This document shows positions 12,308 through 21,940 of a stretch of DNA of 64,000 nt, piece after piece. A program made the translations under genes and the position numbers. The notes beneath the pieces are model-generated. The model searched no databases, was not told the origin of the DNA, and saw only the letters and a list, made by a program, of their open reading frames with translations. The stretch spans positions 558,001 through 622,000 of the forward strand of contig NZ_JAFMOY010000133.1 in the NCBI RefSeq assembly GCF_019049625.1, given 5' to 3'. Each line of letters begins with the position of its first letter. The first letter of the stretch is position 1. The DNA comes from Rahnella ecdela (GTDB taxonomy: Bacteria > Pseudomonadota > Gammaproteobacteria > Enterobacterales > Enterobacteriaceae).

Positions 12308-13245
12308 GCTGTCGTTCTCTCAGCAAAACGCAGAACTGAACTGCGTGCACGCGGGTTTTCTGCGACTTCAGCATCTGAAGGCATCATCTTCCCGACGGAC
12401 TTCAGTGAACGACCGCCGAGCTCAGCGATTTGTGCTTCTGTCATCGGAATACCGGCTGGCACTTGCGCACCACGACTGTGCTGGCGAATAAAGCGCTTCA
12501 CAATGCGGTCTTCCAGTGAGTGGAAGCTGATCACCGATAAGCGACCTTCAGGAGCCAGAATTTCCAGTGCACCATCCAGCGCGCGTTCGATTTCTTCCAG
12601 CTCACTGTTGATATAAATACGGATAGCCTGGAAGCTGCGCGTGGCCGGGTGTTTATGCTTTTCACGAAACGGCGAGGCATTGGCGATCAGGTCGGCCAGC
12701 TCTTTGGTCCGCGTCATCGGCAACTCACGGTTGCGTTCGACGATCGCGCGCGCAATGCGTTTTGCGAAACGTTCTTCACCGAACGTTTTCAGCACCCAGG
12801 CAATGTCTTCGGCTTCCGCTTTCATCAGCCATTCAGCTGCTGAATAACCACGGGTTGGGTCCATACGCATATCCAGTGGCCCGTCGCGCATAAATGAGAA
12901 TCCACGCTCAGGGTCGTCGAGCTGCGGAGAAGAAACGCCTAAGTCCAGTAATACGCCGTCGATCTTGCCTTCGAGTCCACGAGCACGCACATAATCTGCG
13001 AGATCCGAAAAAGGTCCGTGAACAATCGAAAAACGAGGATCATCAAAGGATTCTGCGGCTTTGATCGCTTGCGGATCACGGTCAATCGCCAGCAAGCGTC
13101 CGTCCGGCCCAAGCTGGGACAGAATCAGACGTGAATGACCACCGCGGCCAAAAGTTCCGTCTATGTAAATGCCGTCCTGACGAATGTTGAGGCCGTTAAC
13201 GGCTTCATCCAGCAAAACGGAAGTGTGTTTGTAGTTTTCAACCAT
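12304..13245 (-). CDS. rsmH: 16S rRNA (cytosine(1402)-N(4))-methyltransferase RsmH
   Basis: A 313-residue SAM-dependent methyltransferase acting on C1402 of 16S rRNA in the decoding centre (formerly MraW). The glycine-rich SAM site [12 protein letters not shown] (about 30-41), the [18 protein letters not shown] segment and the [13 protein letters not shown] motif identify it. It lies 2 bases after the mraZ stop in the first part of the dcw operon. Confidence 0.98.
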   Translation of the reverse strand: MVENYKHTSVLLDEAVNGLNIRQDGIYIDGTFGRGGHSRLILSQLGPDGRLLAIDRDPQAIKAAESFDDPRFSIVHGPFSDLADYVRARGLEGKIDGVLLDLGVSSPQLDDPERGFSFMRDGPLDMRMDPTRGYSAAEWLMKAEAEDIAWVLKTFGEERFAKRIARAIVERNRELPMTRTKELADLIANASPFREKHKHPATRSFQAIRIYINSELEEIERALDGALEILAPEGRLSVISFHSLEDRIVKRFIRQHSRGAQVPAGIPMTEAQIAELGGRSLKSVGKMMPSDAEVAENPRARSSVLRFAERTTA

Positions 13246-13247
13246 GC

Positions 13248-13706
13248 TTATAATGACAAGTCCTGTAATCGGTCAGAAAGAGGTTCCTGAGACGATTGTT
13301 CAGCGTCGATGTCTTCCTTAACTTGTTGATACCAGGTCTGTTCATCCCACAGTTCAAACTTATTGAACTGCCCAACCAGCATCACTTCTTTTGCGAGCCC
13401 GGCGTGCTGACGCAATGTCGTTGCAATCAGCAGGCGCCCGGCGTTATCCATCTGACATTCACTGGCATGCCCGAGTAACAGGCGCTGAATACGGCGCTCA
13501 ACGGGATTCATGCTCGACAGACGGGACAATTTTTGTTCGATAACTTCCCACTCAGGGAGGGTGTAAAGGAGGAGACATGGGTGATGGAGGTCTATGGTGC
13601 AAACCATTTGACCTTGCGATTCTTCGCTCAGCAAATCCCGATAACGGGTGGGTACGGCAAGTCGCCCTTTGCTGTCGAGGTTAACTAACGTCGCGCCACG
13701 AAACAT
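13248..13706 (-). CDS. mraZ: Transcriptional regulator MraZ
   Basis: First gene of the dcw cluster; a DNA-binding protein with two SpoVT-AbrB-like domains that forms ring oligomers and represses its own promoter. 152 residues, starting [20 protein letters not shown]; the second domain carries a matching [13 protein letters not shown] segment. The ATG at 13706 has a GAGGGG ribosome site. Its likely binding site, three phased TGGNN repeats, lies 29-53 bases upstream of the start codon (13735-13759). Confidence 0.97.
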   Translation of the reverse strand: MFRGATLVNLDSKGRLAVPTRYRDLLSEESQGQMVCTIDLHHPCLLLYTLPEWEVIEQKLSRLSSMNPVERRIQRLLLGHASECQMDNAGRLLIATTLRQHAGLAKEVMLVGQFNKFELWDEQTWYQQVKEDIDAEQSSQEPLSDRLQDLSL

Positions 13707-13734
13707 GACCGCTCTACCCCTCTGTGACCCTTTT

Positions 13735-13759
13735 CACCACTTTCCCCCACAAATTCCCA
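13735..13759 (-). promoter_or_regulatory. MraZ operator: three direct repeats
   Basis: Read on the minus strand, three 5-base units TGGGA, TGGGG and TGGTG occupy 13759-13755, 13749-13745 and 13739-13735. They are spaced exactly 10 bp apart, one helical turn. MraZ is known to bind direct TGGGN repeats with 5-bp spacers just downstream of Pmra; the third unit here departs at one base. The site covers the expected transcription start region, which fits autorepression. Confidence 0.85.
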
Positions 13760-13767
13760 CAGAAAAG

Positions 13768-13797
13768 AGTTTACGGATGGTTTTAAAACCTTGTCAA
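13768..13797 (-). promoter_or_regulatory. Pmra, main promoter of the dcw cluster
   Basis: On the minus strand TTGACA (13797-13792) is followed by 18 bases and TAAACT (13773-13768). The two hexamers and spacing match the known E. coli mra promoter almost exactly, and the MraZ repeats follow directly. This is the expected source of transcription for mraZ through the division genes. Confidence 0.88.
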
Positions 13798-14381
13798 GCC
13801 AGAGCAGAGGCGGTTTGGCAATATTTACGCAGGTACACGAAAGTGCAGCGCAATGTTGTGAGGTGTTTTAGAGGCGGAATAGAAAATAACGTCATGATTA
13901 GTTGAAGAAATTTCGGAGGGTTAATAATTTCGTTTAAAAAAAAGCCAAACTGAACATTATTTAACTATTTATATTCTTCTGCTATCTAACTCTCATTTCT
14001 TAACCTGTTAGCCATGAGAAAAACCGATTTTACTTTTTTTCAGGCTATCACTGCTAAATCATCATCATTTTTAGTGCCAACCCGCATGACACATGCGTTT
14101 AAGGAATCTTAAAAACCATCAGAACAGCGGCAAACACTGATTCCAGGAAATTAAGCGGGGAATTCTACAGCACTTTTGCAGGCAGCATTAACGTATTTTA
14201 GAAATTGATTGGCAGGTTTATATCAACAAAAGAAAGGCGAAAATATTTGTTAATAATTCAGCAAGCTGAGAATGCTCCTAAATTACCCGCTGAACTTATA
14301 TGGGAATGTTCACATTCGATTATCAGAACCGGTAAGACCCTTTATTCGTTCATTTAAAATGCACTGCTGCGAAAGGGGAAC
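13798..14381. other. Long AT-rich intergenic region between cra and mraZ
   Basis: About 600 bases with no supportable gene. It is visibly AT-rich, with several A/T runs (around 13930-13990 and 14030-14070), compared with the GC-balanced genes on both sides. Apart from Pmra at its lower end and the inverted repeat next to cra, no known RNA or operator was recognised. E. coli has a gap of similar size here. Confidence 0.6.
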
Positions 14382-14408
14382 GACGGGTAATCAGGTTGAA
14401 TACCCGTC
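14382..14408 (-). repeat. Inverted repeat just downstream of cra
   Basis: GACGGGTA and TACCCGTC form a perfect 8-bp stem with an 11-base loop, starting a few bases after the cra stop. It has the place of a terminator for cra, but no run of T follows on the minus strand, so it may instead be an mRNA 3'-end stabiliser or a weak/Rho-assisted terminator. Confidence 0.5.
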
Positions 14409-14414
14409 AGGGAT

Positions 14415-15419
14415 TTATTTACGGCTCAGACGGCCACGACGGAACAGGTTGCGACGAATACGGGTCAGCCCTGCCTTAGGTTTCCTGGGCTCATCAAGGC
14501 AGGCCAGCACCAGCTCCAGCACGCGTTCAGCCACATCACGGTGACGCTGTGCCACCGCTAAAACCGGGCATTCAAGGAAATCGAGCAGCTCGTTATCGCC
14601 AAATGTGGCAATCGCCAGGTCGACCGGCAAACGCCCTTCGGTTCTCAGCGTAACGTCCATCACGCCCTGCAAGAGTTGGAACGACGTTGTAAATAACGCC
14701 TGCGGCATCGGATTGGTTTTCAGCCATTCGGCAAAAACGACGGCTGCCGATTCGCGATCATACGCATTCGCATACAAATATTTTGGTTGGCGGGGATCTT
14801 CAGCCCAGGCCTGACGGAATCCTTGCTCGCGCAGGAAACTCACGGAAAGCTCAGGCAGTGCGCCGAGATAGAGTACCGATTCAGCAGGGAAAGTCCGCAG
14901 CTCCTGCGCCAGCATCAGTGCGTCATCCTGATCGGCTCCGACCACGCTGATGAAATGCTCAGGATCAAGGGCACGGTCGAGTGCAATAATCGGGAAATCG
15001 TCGTTAGCCCAGCGCTGATAGAAAGGGTGTTCCGGTGGCAGAGAAGTCGAAATAATGATGGCATCAACCTGACGTTGCAGAAGATGTTCAATGCAACGCA
15101 TTTCATTATCAGGCTGATCTTCAGAGCAGGCGATCAGCAGCTGATAGCCACGCTGACGGGCCTGACGCTCAAGGAAATTGGCAATTTTGGTATAGCTGGT
15201 GTTTTCCAGATCAGGGATCACCAGACCAATAGAGCGGGTACGGCCAGCACGCAAACCTGCTGCCACCGCATTCGGGTGATAGTTATGTTCCTTAACGACA
15301 GCCATGACTTTCTCGACTGTCTTATCGCTGACACGATACTGTTTCGCCTTGCCATTAATCACATAACTGGCCGTCGTACGCGAAACGCCCGCTAACCTCG
15401 CGATCTCATCCAGCTTCAC
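14415..15419 (-). CDS. cra: Catabolite repressor/activator Cra (FruR)
   Basis: LacI-family regulator of carbon flow that responds to fructose phosphates. It represses glycolytic and activates gluconeogenic genes. 334 residues: N-terminal helix-turn-helix [20 protein letters not shown] (1-20) with the hinge region, then a periplasmic-binding-like effector domain. The start is GTG, as in E. coli. It lies between ilvH and mraZ in the same orientation as E. coli, and has its own long 3' gap. Confidence 0.97.
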   Translation of the reverse strand: MKLDEIARLAGVSRTTASYVINGKAKQYRVSDKTVEKVMAVVKEHNYHPNAVAAGLRAGRTRSIGLVIPDLENTSYTKIANFLERQARQRGYQLLIACSEDQPDNEMRCIEHLLQRQVDAIIISTSLPPEHPFYQRWANDDFPIIALDRALDPEHFISVVGADQDDALMLAQELRTFPAESVLYLGALPELSVSFLREQGFRQAWAEDPRQPKYLYANAYDRESAAVVFAEWLKTNPMPQALFTTSFQLLQGVMDVTLRTEGRLPVDLAIATFGDNELLDFLECPVLAVAQRHRDVAERVLELVLACLDEPRKPKAGLTRIRRNLFRRGRLSRK

Positions 15420-15510
15420 TGAGCAAACCCCTTAATAAAGATAATGCTTTATCTAACCGCAGAAGCCCCTGCCGGGCAAGGTGTTTTACCGAATCGCTTC
15501 ACCTGACTCG

Positions 15511-15545
15511 CAAAAAAGAAAGCCCGGCTCAGGAGCCGGGCTTTT
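15511..15545 (-). terminator. Rho-independent terminator after ilvIH
   Basis: On the minus strand a GC-rich stem GCCCGGCTC/GAGCCGGGC (15541-15522, loop of two to four bases) is followed by TTTCTTTTTT. It lies about 45 bases after the ilvH stop and before cra, so ilvIH and cra are separate transcripts. Confidence 0.9.
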
Positions 15546-15586
15546 AACTTTCAAATAAATCTCACATCTTGCTGATTATTTGAGCA

Positions 15587-16078
15587 TTACCGCATGATTT
15601 TATCGCCGCGCGAAACACCGACCACCCCGGAGCGTGCCACTTCGACAATTTCAGCCACATCACGAATGCTGGCTAAAAATGCGTCAAGTTTGTCACTGGT
15701 CCCCGCAAGCTGAACGGTGTAAAGCGTTGCCGTGACATCCACAATCTGCCCGCGGAAAATCTCGGTGGAACGTTTGACTTCTTCACGGCCATAACCGGAT
15801 GCCTGGACCTTCACCAGCATGATTTCACGCTCAACGTGAGCGCCCTGCACCAGCTCAGTCACACGCAGCACATCGACAAGCTTGTGCAGCTGCTTTTCGA
15901 TTTGCTCAAGCACCTTGGCATCACCGACGGTCTGAATGGTCATGCGCGACAGGGTAGGATCGTCCGTCGGCGCTACCGTCAGACTTTCAATGTTGTAGCC
16001 ACGCTGAGAGAAAAGGCCGACTACGCGGGACAACGCGCCCGATTCGTTTTCCAGTAATACTGATAAAATCCGGCGCAT
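15587..16078 (-). CDS. ilvH: Acetolactate synthase III small (regulatory) subunit IlvH
   Basis: Valine-sensitive regulatory subunit that activates IlvI. 163 residues, with an N-terminal ACT domain ([19 protein letters not shown]) and a C-terminal regulatory domain. An upstream in-frame start at 16108 would overlap ilvI by 28 bases; the ATG at 16078 gives the usual IlvH N-terminus and lies 2 bases after the ilvI stop, so it was chosen. Confidence 0.97.
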   Translation of the reverse strand: MRRILSVLLENESGALSRVVGLFSQRGYNIESLTVAPTDDPTLSRMTIQTVGDAKVLEQIEKQLHKLVDVLRVTELVQGAHVEREIMLVKVQASGYGREEVKRSTEIFRGQIVDVTATLYTVQLAGTSDKLDAFLASIRDVAEIVEVARSGVVGVSRGDKIMR

Positions 16079-16080
16079 GA

Positions 16081-17799
16081 TCAGGTCCTCTCCGTTTTGC
16101 TTAACCACATTTCGTCCATCGCACCGCCACGGATGTGCATCGGGTAAACGTGTTCTGTTTCATCTATGCTGATATCCACAAATACCAGACGATTTTTCTG
16201 TTCCAGCGCCAGCGCCAGTTTGCTTTCCAGCTCATCCGGCGTGCGGATAGCAATACCCACGTGGCCGTAAGCTTCAGCCAGTTTTACAAAGTCAGGCAGC
16301 GATTGCATATAGGACTGGGAATGGCGGCCGGAGTAAATCATGTCCTGCCACTGCTTCACCATGCCGAGATAACCGTTGTTAAGGTTCACCACGATCACCG
16401 GTAAATCGTATTGCAGCGCAGTCGACAGTTCCTGAATGTTCATCTGAATACTGCCGTCACCGGTTACGCAAATAACGGTTTCATCCGGCAGACCGAGTTT
16501 CACGCCCAGCGCGGCTGGCAGACCAAAGCCCATCGTGCCCAGACCACCGGAGTTGATCCAGTGACGCGGTTTGTCGAATTTGTAATACAGCGCAGCAAAC
16601 ATCTGATGCTGGCCGACATCGGATGTCACATAGGCATCGCCTTTGGTCAGACGGTGCAATGTTTCGATAACCGCCTGCGGCTTGATGGTGCCGGTATTTT
16701 TGTCATAGCTGAGGCATTCACGCCCGCGCCAGTTTTCAATATTTTGCCACCAGTCGCGCAGCGCATCGAATTCCTGCTTCTCGTCGCTTTGCGCCAGCAG
16801 TTCCAGCATCTGAACCAGGGTTTGTTTTGCGTCGCCGACAATCGGGATATCCGCATTCACGGTTTTGGATATTGACGTCGGGTCGATATCAATATGCATG
16901 ACCGTCGCGTTCGGGCAGTATTTCGCCAGATTGTTGGTGGTACGGTCGTCGAAACGCACGCCCACGCCGAAAATCAGATCCGCGTTGTGCATCGCCATAT
17001 TGGCTTCATAAGTGCCGTGCATACCCAGCATGCCCAGACTTTGACGATGAGTGCCTGGGAATGCGCCAAGGCCCATCAGGGAACTGGTCACCGGCAGATT
17101 CAGTTTCTCTGCCAGCTGAAGCAACTCAGCATCACATTCAGAATTAATCGCGCCACCGCCGACGTAAAGCACCGGTTTTTTAGCGGCCAGTAAGGTTTGC
17201 ACGGCGCGTTTCATTTGCCCGCGATGACCTTGCACCGTCGGGTTATAGGAGCGCATCGCAACCTGTTCAGGATAGGCATAAGGCAATTTGATCTGCGGAT
17301 TTACCACGTCTTTTGGCAAGTCGACCACCACCGGACCAGGACGGCCGGTAGACGCCAGATAAAACGCTTTTTTCAGTACCGTCGGAATATCTTCCGCGCG
17401 TTTTACCAGAAAACTGTGTTTCACCACCGGGCGGGAAATCCCCACCATGTCGCATTCCTGGAACGCGTCATAACCAATGAGTGAACTGTGAACCTGGCCT
17501 GATAGCACCACCAGCGGAATGGAATCCATATAAGCCGTGGCAATACCGGTGATAGCATTGGTTGCGCCGGGACCAGAAGTCACCAGCACCACGCCCACGT
17601 CCCCCGTGGCGCGCGCATAACCGTCAGCCATATGAACAGCACCCTGCTCATGTCTCACCAGCACATGATCTATCCCACCGACCGTATGCAGGGCATCATA
17701 GATATCCAACACCGCTCCGCCGGGATAACCGAATACGTGCTTAACGCCCTGGTCGATTAACGACCGGACGACCATCTCGGCTCCTGACAACATCTCCAT
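16081..17799 (-). CDS. ilvI: Acetolactate synthase III large subunit IlvI
   Basis: Thiamine-diphosphate enzyme that condenses two pyruvates (or pyruvate and 2-oxobutyrate) in valine, leucine and isoleucine synthesis. 572 residues. The catalytic glutamate lies in [12 protein letters not shown] (about 49-60) and the ThDP/Mg motif in [13 protein letters not shown] followed by NLNNGYLGM near the C-terminus. Start MEMLSGAEM equals E. coli IlvI, with AGGC-type ribosome site upstream. The E. coli operon is activated by Lrp; no clear Lrp site could be assigned here by eye. Confidence 0.98.
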   Translation of the reverse strand: MEMLSGAEMVVRSLIDQGVKHVFGYPGGAVLDIYDALHTVGGIDHVLVRHEQGAVHMADGYARATGDVGVVLVTSGPGATNAITGIATAYMDSIPLVVLSGQVHSSLIGYDAFQECDMVGISRPVVKHSFLVKRAEDIPTVLKKAFYLASTGRPGPVVVDLPKDVVNPQIKLPYAYPEQVAMRSYNPTVQGHRGQMKRAVQTLLAAKKPVLYVGGGAINSECDAELLQLAEKLNLPVTSSLMGLGAFPGTHRQSLGMLGMHGTYEANMAMHNADLIFGVGVRFDDRTTNNLAKYCPNATVMHIDIDPTSISKTVNADIPIVGDAKQTLVQMLELLAQSDEKQEFDALRDWWQNIENWRGRECLSYDKNTGTIKPQAVIETLHRLTKGDAYVTSDVGQHQMFAALYYKFDKPRHWINSGGLGTMGFGLPAALGVKLGLPDETVICVTGDGSIQMNIQELSTALQYDLPVIVVNLNNGYLGMVKQWQDMIYSGRHSQSYMQSLPDFVKLAEAYGHVGIAIRTPDELESKLALALEQKNRLVFVDISIDETEHVYPMHIRGGAMDEMWLSKTERT

Positions 17800-18156
17800 G
17801 GTTTTGCCTCCAGGCTTTTGCTTCTTCTATAGGATGACTTTTTATTTCAGCTAGCTGTTCTACCAGGCAACGATTTACGGGTAACTCGCTGAATTTTAGG
17901 ACTTTCTATCGGGATTAAAAAACCCTGCTGTTCTTATTGGCGTTCACGAATCTAACTCAGTACCTTAGCGTCAGAATCTGAGTCAGGCAAACGCCAAAAA
18001 GGATCAGGAAATGTCGTTATATCGGCTCGCACTGCCTTCATTCTTCTGCCCAACACAAAACACTGCCTGAGCGTCACAACCAGTCAGAAATATCAGGAAG
18101 GCCCGAAAAATTACAGTATTAAATTATGTCCGTGACTGACAGAAAGATGAGGATGA
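17800..18156. other. ilvIH upstream control region with long imperfect dyad
   Basis: About 360 bases without a gene. It should hold the ilvIH promoter. The most visible structure is TTGGCGTT (17937-17944) paired with AACGCCAA (17990-17997), with ACTCAG (17955-17960) and CTGAGT (17978-17983) nested inside. On the minus strand it is followed about 10 bases later by a T6 run. Whether this is an attenuator-like hairpin or a protein site is unknown. Confidence 0.5.
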
Positions 18157-18180
18157 ACCGGCAAACGTATGTTCGCCGGT
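18157..18180 (-). terminator. Probable terminator of the acyl-CoA synthetase gene
   Basis: ACCGGC at 18157-18162 pairs perfectly with GCCGGT at 18175-18180, and the inner AAC/GTT can extend the stem. It starts about 40 bases after the stop on the minus strand and is followed by a pyrimidine-rich but not pure T tract (TCATCCTCATCTTTC). Termination is likely but could be weak. Confidence 0.55.
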
Positions 18181-18219
18181 GATTGTGCTGGGAAAATGGG
18201 AAAACAGTGCGGGAAGGAA

Positions 18220-20016
18220 TTACTCGCGATACAACTGGTCGATTTCTTTCTGGTAACGGCTGAAAATAATCTTGCGCCGTAACTTAAGCGTCGGTGTCAG
18301 CTCGCCGTCTTCCATCGTGAAAGGCCTGGTCAGCAGCACAAACTTTTTCACCTGCTCAAAACCGGCCAGTTCGTGCTGTATTTCACGAAGCTGATGCGCA
18401 AAAAGTGAAATGATTTGCTCGTTTTTAACCAGCCCGGTGCGATTGAGATAATCGATATGGTGATTCTGCGCGTAAGCATTGAGCACATCAAAATCAGGAA
18501 CAATCAGCGCGGATACAAAGTGACGTTCATCGGCGATAACCGCCGCCTGTTCAATGTAACGATCCTGAACCAGAGTCCCTTCAATGCGCTGCGGCGCGAT
18601 GTATTTACCGCCCGAGGTCTTCATCAGATCCTTCAGCCGTTCAGTGATGAACACATTGCCTTCTGCGTCCATTTTCCCGGCATCACCGGTTTTAAACCAG
18701 CCATCAGCCGTAAAACTGGCTGCCGTTTCTTCGGGCTTATTGAAATAACCGCGCAACAACGTAGGCCCGCGAACCTGGATCTCGTTTTCTTCGCCAATGC
18801 GTACTTCAATCTCGGGCAACGCCGTACCGACCGAACCGAAGCGGAAATCGTTTTCTTCCCAGCAGGTAACGGTCGCGCAGGTTTCGGTCAGGCCGTAGCC
18901 GTATTTGATTTTCAAACCCAGCGATTCGAAAAACAGAATCACGTTGTCATCAAGACTGGCACCCGCTGCCGGCAGGAAACGTAAATTGCCGCCCAGCAGA
19001 TTGCGCAGCTTTTTTAGTACCAGTTTATCGGCGATGAAATATGCCGGATTAAGCCAGAAGGGATAACCCGCTTTACGGCGTTCAGTCAGAAACTTCTCTT
19101 TGCCCTGCGCGACAGCCCAGTGGAACAGCCGTTTTTTGACGGTTCCGGCGCGGGCGACTTTGTCATGAATGGCGCTGAAGACTTTTTCATAGAAACGCGG
19201 AACGGCGCACATCACCGTCGGTTTAACGGCCTGCAAGGCATCGCGCACCAGATCGGTTTCACGCAGGAAAACATTCTGTGCGCCGCTGTGCATGACAAAG
19301 AAACTCCAGGCACGTTCAAAAACATGAGCCAGCGGCAGGAAGCATAACGAAACATCGCGGTCAGAAATGCTCAGGCGTTTTTCGTGCTGCTTAAGCTGAG
19401 TCGCCATACTGACATAATCCAGCATCACGCCCTTCGCCTCACCCGTTGTTCCCGATGTATAAATCAGCGTGAAGAGGTCGTTGAGCTGGCAGGCATTAAC
19501 CCGCGCCTCGCGCTCTGCGGCCAGAACACTGTCCTGAGGAACAATGCCTGAAACATGCCGGGCAATGGACACACCGCGCAAATCCACGTCGTTATCGAGC
19601 ATAAATATATGTTTCAGCTGCGGGCACAGTTCACGCAATGCCACCGCAGCATCGTACTGACTCTGTCCGACAACGAACAAAATACGAATATCCGCGTCAT
19701 TAAGCACATACGCAGACTGCGCCGGGGTATTGGTCGCATAAACGGGCACGGTGACGGCGCGTAGCTGTAAAATAGCCAGATCCGTCATCGCCCAGGCGAT
19801 GGAGTTGTTCCCGCAAATGGCGATCCGCTCCTGAACACCCACGTTTTCCTGCAGTAAAACGTCGGACAGTGCATCGACTTTTTCCCCAAGCTCACGCCAG
19901 GTGAGTGCGCTTTCAGCCAAAGGCGACCATTCACGGAATGCGATATTTTCAGCACGGCTGACGACTTGCTGGCGAAAACGGGTGATCAGATGGTAGTCAT
20001 TTAAGGTTTGATTCAT
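18220..20016 (-). CDS. Long-chain fatty acid--CoA ligase (AMP-binding, FAA1 type)
   Basis: An adenylate-forming enzyme of 598 residues that should activate long-chain fatty acids to acyl-CoA. The AMP-binding signature YTSGTTGEAKG, the GYGLTET motif, and the GWFKTGDAG and ERLKDLMKTSGGKYI segments of the hinge and C-domain are all present, so it looks catalytically intact. The frame extends to 20070, but the ATG at 20016 (MNQTLNDYHL) starts where family members do; neither start has a good ribosome site. It resembles the Faa1/FadD15 branch (COG1022) rather than E. coli FadD. E. coli has no gene between ilvI and leuO. Real substrate is unknown. Confidence 0.85.
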   Translation of the reverse strand: MNQTLNDYHLITRFRQQVVSRAENIAFREWSPLAESALTWRELGEKVDALSDVLLQENVGVQERIAICGNNSIAWAMTDLAILQLRAVTVPVYATNTPAQSAYVLNDADIRILFVVGQSQYDAAVALRELCPQLKHIFMLDNDVDLRGVSIARHVSGIVPQDSVLAAEREARVNACQLNDLFTLIYTSGTTGEAKGVMLDYVSMATQLKQHEKRLSISDRDVSLCFLPLAHVFERAWSFFVMHSGAQNVFLRETDLVRDALQAVKPTVMCAVPRFYEKVFSAIHDKVARAGTVKKRLFHWAVAQGKEKFLTERRKAGYPFWLNPAYFIADKLVLKKLRNLLGGNLRFLPAAGASLDDNVILFFESLGLKIKYGYGLTETCATVTCWEENDFRFGSVGTALPEIEVRIGEENEIQVRGPTLLRGYFNKPEETAASFTADGWFKTGDAGKMDAEGNVFITERLKDLMKTSGGKYIAPQRIEGTLVQDRYIEQAAVIADERHFVSALIVPDFDVLNAYAQNHHIDYLNRTGLVKNEQIISLFAHQLREIQHELAGFEQVKKFVLLTRPFTMEDGELTPTLKLRRKIIFSRYQKEIDQLYRE

Positions 20017-20181
20017 TGAGCGTCTATACCGGCGTCCAGCGCAATCAGATAAAGGAGGGGCTGACTGCATTGCTCTGTTACAAAGATTTAACGCAGTCTA
20101 CCGGCAAACATTGCACGGTGAAATCAAATTGTAGAAGCACAAGTGCTCTTTTGGAAAACCGGGAAAGGAAATTCAGGAATG

Positions 20182-20225
20182 AAAAAAGCCTGCATGGCTT
20201 TAACGAGGAGCAAAAACCAGGCAGG
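20182..20225 (-). terminator. Possible terminator downstream of leuO
   Basis: On the minus strand GCCTG and CAGGC form a stem with an inner GGTTT/AAAGCC-like pairing, followed by TTTTTTC. It lies about 90 bases after the leuO stop and before the acyl-CoA synthetase. Confidence 0.5.
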
Positions 20226-20255
20226 ATAAAAAACCACAAATAAAACCATAACCAG

Positions 20256-20291
20256 CCATTTTTACTGCGCAATCAATCACAGTAAAAATGG
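20256..20291. repeat. AT-rich inverted repeat after leuO
   Basis: CCATTTTTACTG (20256-20267) and CAGTAAAAATGG (20280-20291) form a perfect 12-bp stem with a 12-base loop, 20 bases beyond the leuO stop. T-rich sequence follows on the minus strand. It could be the first of two tandem terminators or a 3' stabilising hairpin. Confidence 0.6.
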
Positions 20292-20310
20292 GACGTATCA
20301 GAGTGACCCG

Positions 20311-21270
20311 CTATAAAGACAAAATGCATTGGCTTAATAACGATTTCATCCACATATTGCCTTTATCTTTACTGGAAGATTCATGCCATGACAGATAACA
20401 AGTCAGGCTGTTCTTCATCCAGGGTAGAGGGATAACGGACAGATTTAATATTCCGGCACTCGACTGGGCAATCCAGCGGGGTACCAGCGCGACCATATCG
20501 GTTTTCGAAACGATCTCCATTACGCTGGAAAGATCTGTCCCCTGATAAGCAATCAGCGAATGCATTTCAGGGTCATCATAATAAGGTGAACTGAATGAAT
20601 AAAAACGATCGAGCATCATTACCGCGTGTTTTTCTTTCAGATATTTTTCATCTGACATATGCGGACTGATACGCGGGTGTTTTTGCGCTGCAACCAGCAC
20701 CAGTTCATCATTAAATAAAGCCTGATTGCAAAAATCGGGACGATCGAATTTACGATAACTGATCATGAATTCAATATTCTGATAACGTAACTGATGTTCT
20801 ATATTATCGTTCACAATTGTTTGCAATTTAATACTGACGTCGGTCGATAAAGTTTCGACTGCATTCAGTACCTGTGAAGTCAGACGCTTGTCCAGCGGAC
20901 TGCAAATTGCCACATTGAACTCACGAATACTCACGTTCGGATCGAAACCGGCCCCCGGAAGTTCGTTCATCACCAGTTGCAGTGCCTGGCGGATAGGGCC
21001 AAATAACTGGCGGGCACGCATTGTCGGCTGAATGCCACGGCCAAAGCGGACAAACAAATCATCATTGAACATGACTTTTAACCGGGCGACAGCGTTACTT
21101 ACCGCCGGTTGAGACATCCCCAACATATTTGCCGCACGTGTAATATTTTGTAATTGCATAACGGCATCAAATACCGTTAACAAATTTAAATCAACATTGC
21201 GAAGATGTGTTTCCACTTCAGCAGGCTTAGTTTGATTATCTGTCGTCAGATCGGACATTACATTTCCCAT
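20311..21270 (-). CDS. leuO: LysR-family global regulator LeuO
   Basis: LysR-type regulator known in enterics as an antagonist of H-NS that controls many silenced loci (stress, pathogenicity, cas genes). 319 residues, with the winged HTH near residues 27-85 (the stretch [19 protein letters not shown] and [17 protein letters not shown]) followed by an effector-binding domain. The N-terminal HTH is nearly the same as E. coli LeuO; the C-terminal domain is more diverged. It is divergent from leuLABCD, the conserved position that gives the gene its name. An in-frame ATG at residue 5 (21258) is an alternative start. Confidence 0.95.
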   Translation of the reverse strand: MGNVMSDLTTDNQTKPAEVETHLRNVDLNLLTVFDAVMQLQNITRAANMLGMSQPAVSNAVARLKVMFNDDLFVRFGRGIQPTMRARQLFGPIRQALQLVMNELPGAGFDPNVSIREFNVAICSPLDKRLTSQVLNAVETLSTDVSIKLQTIVNDNIEHQLRYQNIEFMISYRKFDRPDFCNQALFNDELVLVAAQKHPRISPHMSDEKYLKEKHAVMMLDRFYSFSSPYYDDPEMHSLIAYQGTDLSSVMEIVSKTDMVALVPRWIAQSSAGILNLSVIPLPWMKNSLTCYLSWHESSSKDKGNMWMKSLLSQCILSL

Positions 21271-21745
21271 TCAAGATACCTCAACCTGCTTAGGACTGAT
21301 TATCTTTAATTATTTGTTTTATTTAAAATGGCACCGGAATGAATTCTGAATCATAGAAAACCGGCGGATAAACTGAGTACTTTTATACGTTCTAAATTTC
21401 GGAAAGTAATCGACTCTCATTTCCAATAATCAGAAAGTTAAATGCTATCTTCATTTCGCTTGGCTGAAACTGATGATATAGAACAATAAAATGTTTATAG
21501 AAACAACATGCGAAAAATGAATAATAAGTTAAGCTGCGCTAAATCATTTCCAACCTATTGTAATAAATAGTTTATTCCTCCTTATTCGGAAAGGTAATGT
21601 CCATTTTTGGACTAATTTTTTCTCTTTACATCGGTCTAAATGAACAAAAACCATCATTCCGGATACATTTAGTAAAGTAGTGTTTAATGCTAAATGAGAT
21701 GAACTCTCATTTTTGCAATTTCCTGGAATTTCCACACAGTGAAGG
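21271..21745. other. AT-rich leuO-leuL intergenic region
   Basis: About 475 bases, strongly A+T rich, between two divergent genes. In E. coli the same gap is an H-NS-bound silencer that LeuO and promoter relay act on. Here no gene is supportable; an open frame of 96 codons on the minus strand (21544-21834) has low-quality composition and runs into the leu promoter. The upstream half should contain the leuO promoter(s), which could not be picked by eye. Confidence 0.6.
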
Positions 21746-21774
21746 TTGACATGCCGCACACATTCCCGTATCAC
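21746..21774 (+). promoter_or_regulatory. leuLABCD promoter
   Basis: A consensus -35 TTGACA (21746-21751) lies 17 bases before TATCAC (21769-21774). It stands about 60 bases upstream of the leader peptide, as expected for an attenuated operon. Confidence 0.7.
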
Positions 21775-21834
21775 TTTAAGCACTGTTTGAACGATGTCCG
21801 TTCTGACCACCCAATTACGAGAAGCTGAAAACAC

Positions 21835-21918
21835 ATGTTCATGATTACCCGTCTCCTAGGCCTACTACTCAACGCAGAAAATTTGCGCGGTAAGCCAGTG
21901 GGCGAAAATCAGAACTGA
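21835..21918 (+). CDS. leuL: leu operon leader peptide LeuL
   Basis: A 27-residue peptide reading MFMITRLLGLLLNAENLRG, then KPVGENQN. Five leucine codons lie within six positions (CTC CTA GGC CTA CTA CTC), including three rare CTA codons, and a sixth (TTG) follows. It is equivalent to E. coli LeuL. Ribosome stalling here when charged leucyl-tRNA is scarce should prevent the downstream terminator from forming. A second in-frame ATG at 21841 could also serve. Confidence 0.9.
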   Translation: MFMITRLLGLLLNAENLRGKPVGENQN

Positions 21919-21940
21919 TTTCAACTTCCACAGACAATAA

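Noticed and set aside
14272-14544. 90-codon plus-strand frame overlapping the end of cra
   Set aside because: Half lies antisense to cra, no ribosome site, arginine/serine-rich shadow.
16360-16400. IlvI carries NNGYLGM where E. coli has NNRYLGM
   Set aside because: Glycine at this position also occurs in other acetolactate synthases; it is not evidence for loss of function.
21544-21834. 96-codon open frame on the minus strand in the leuO-leuL gap
   Set aside because: It lies antisense to the leu promoter and leader, in an AT-rich regulatory region, and its product resembles no known protein.
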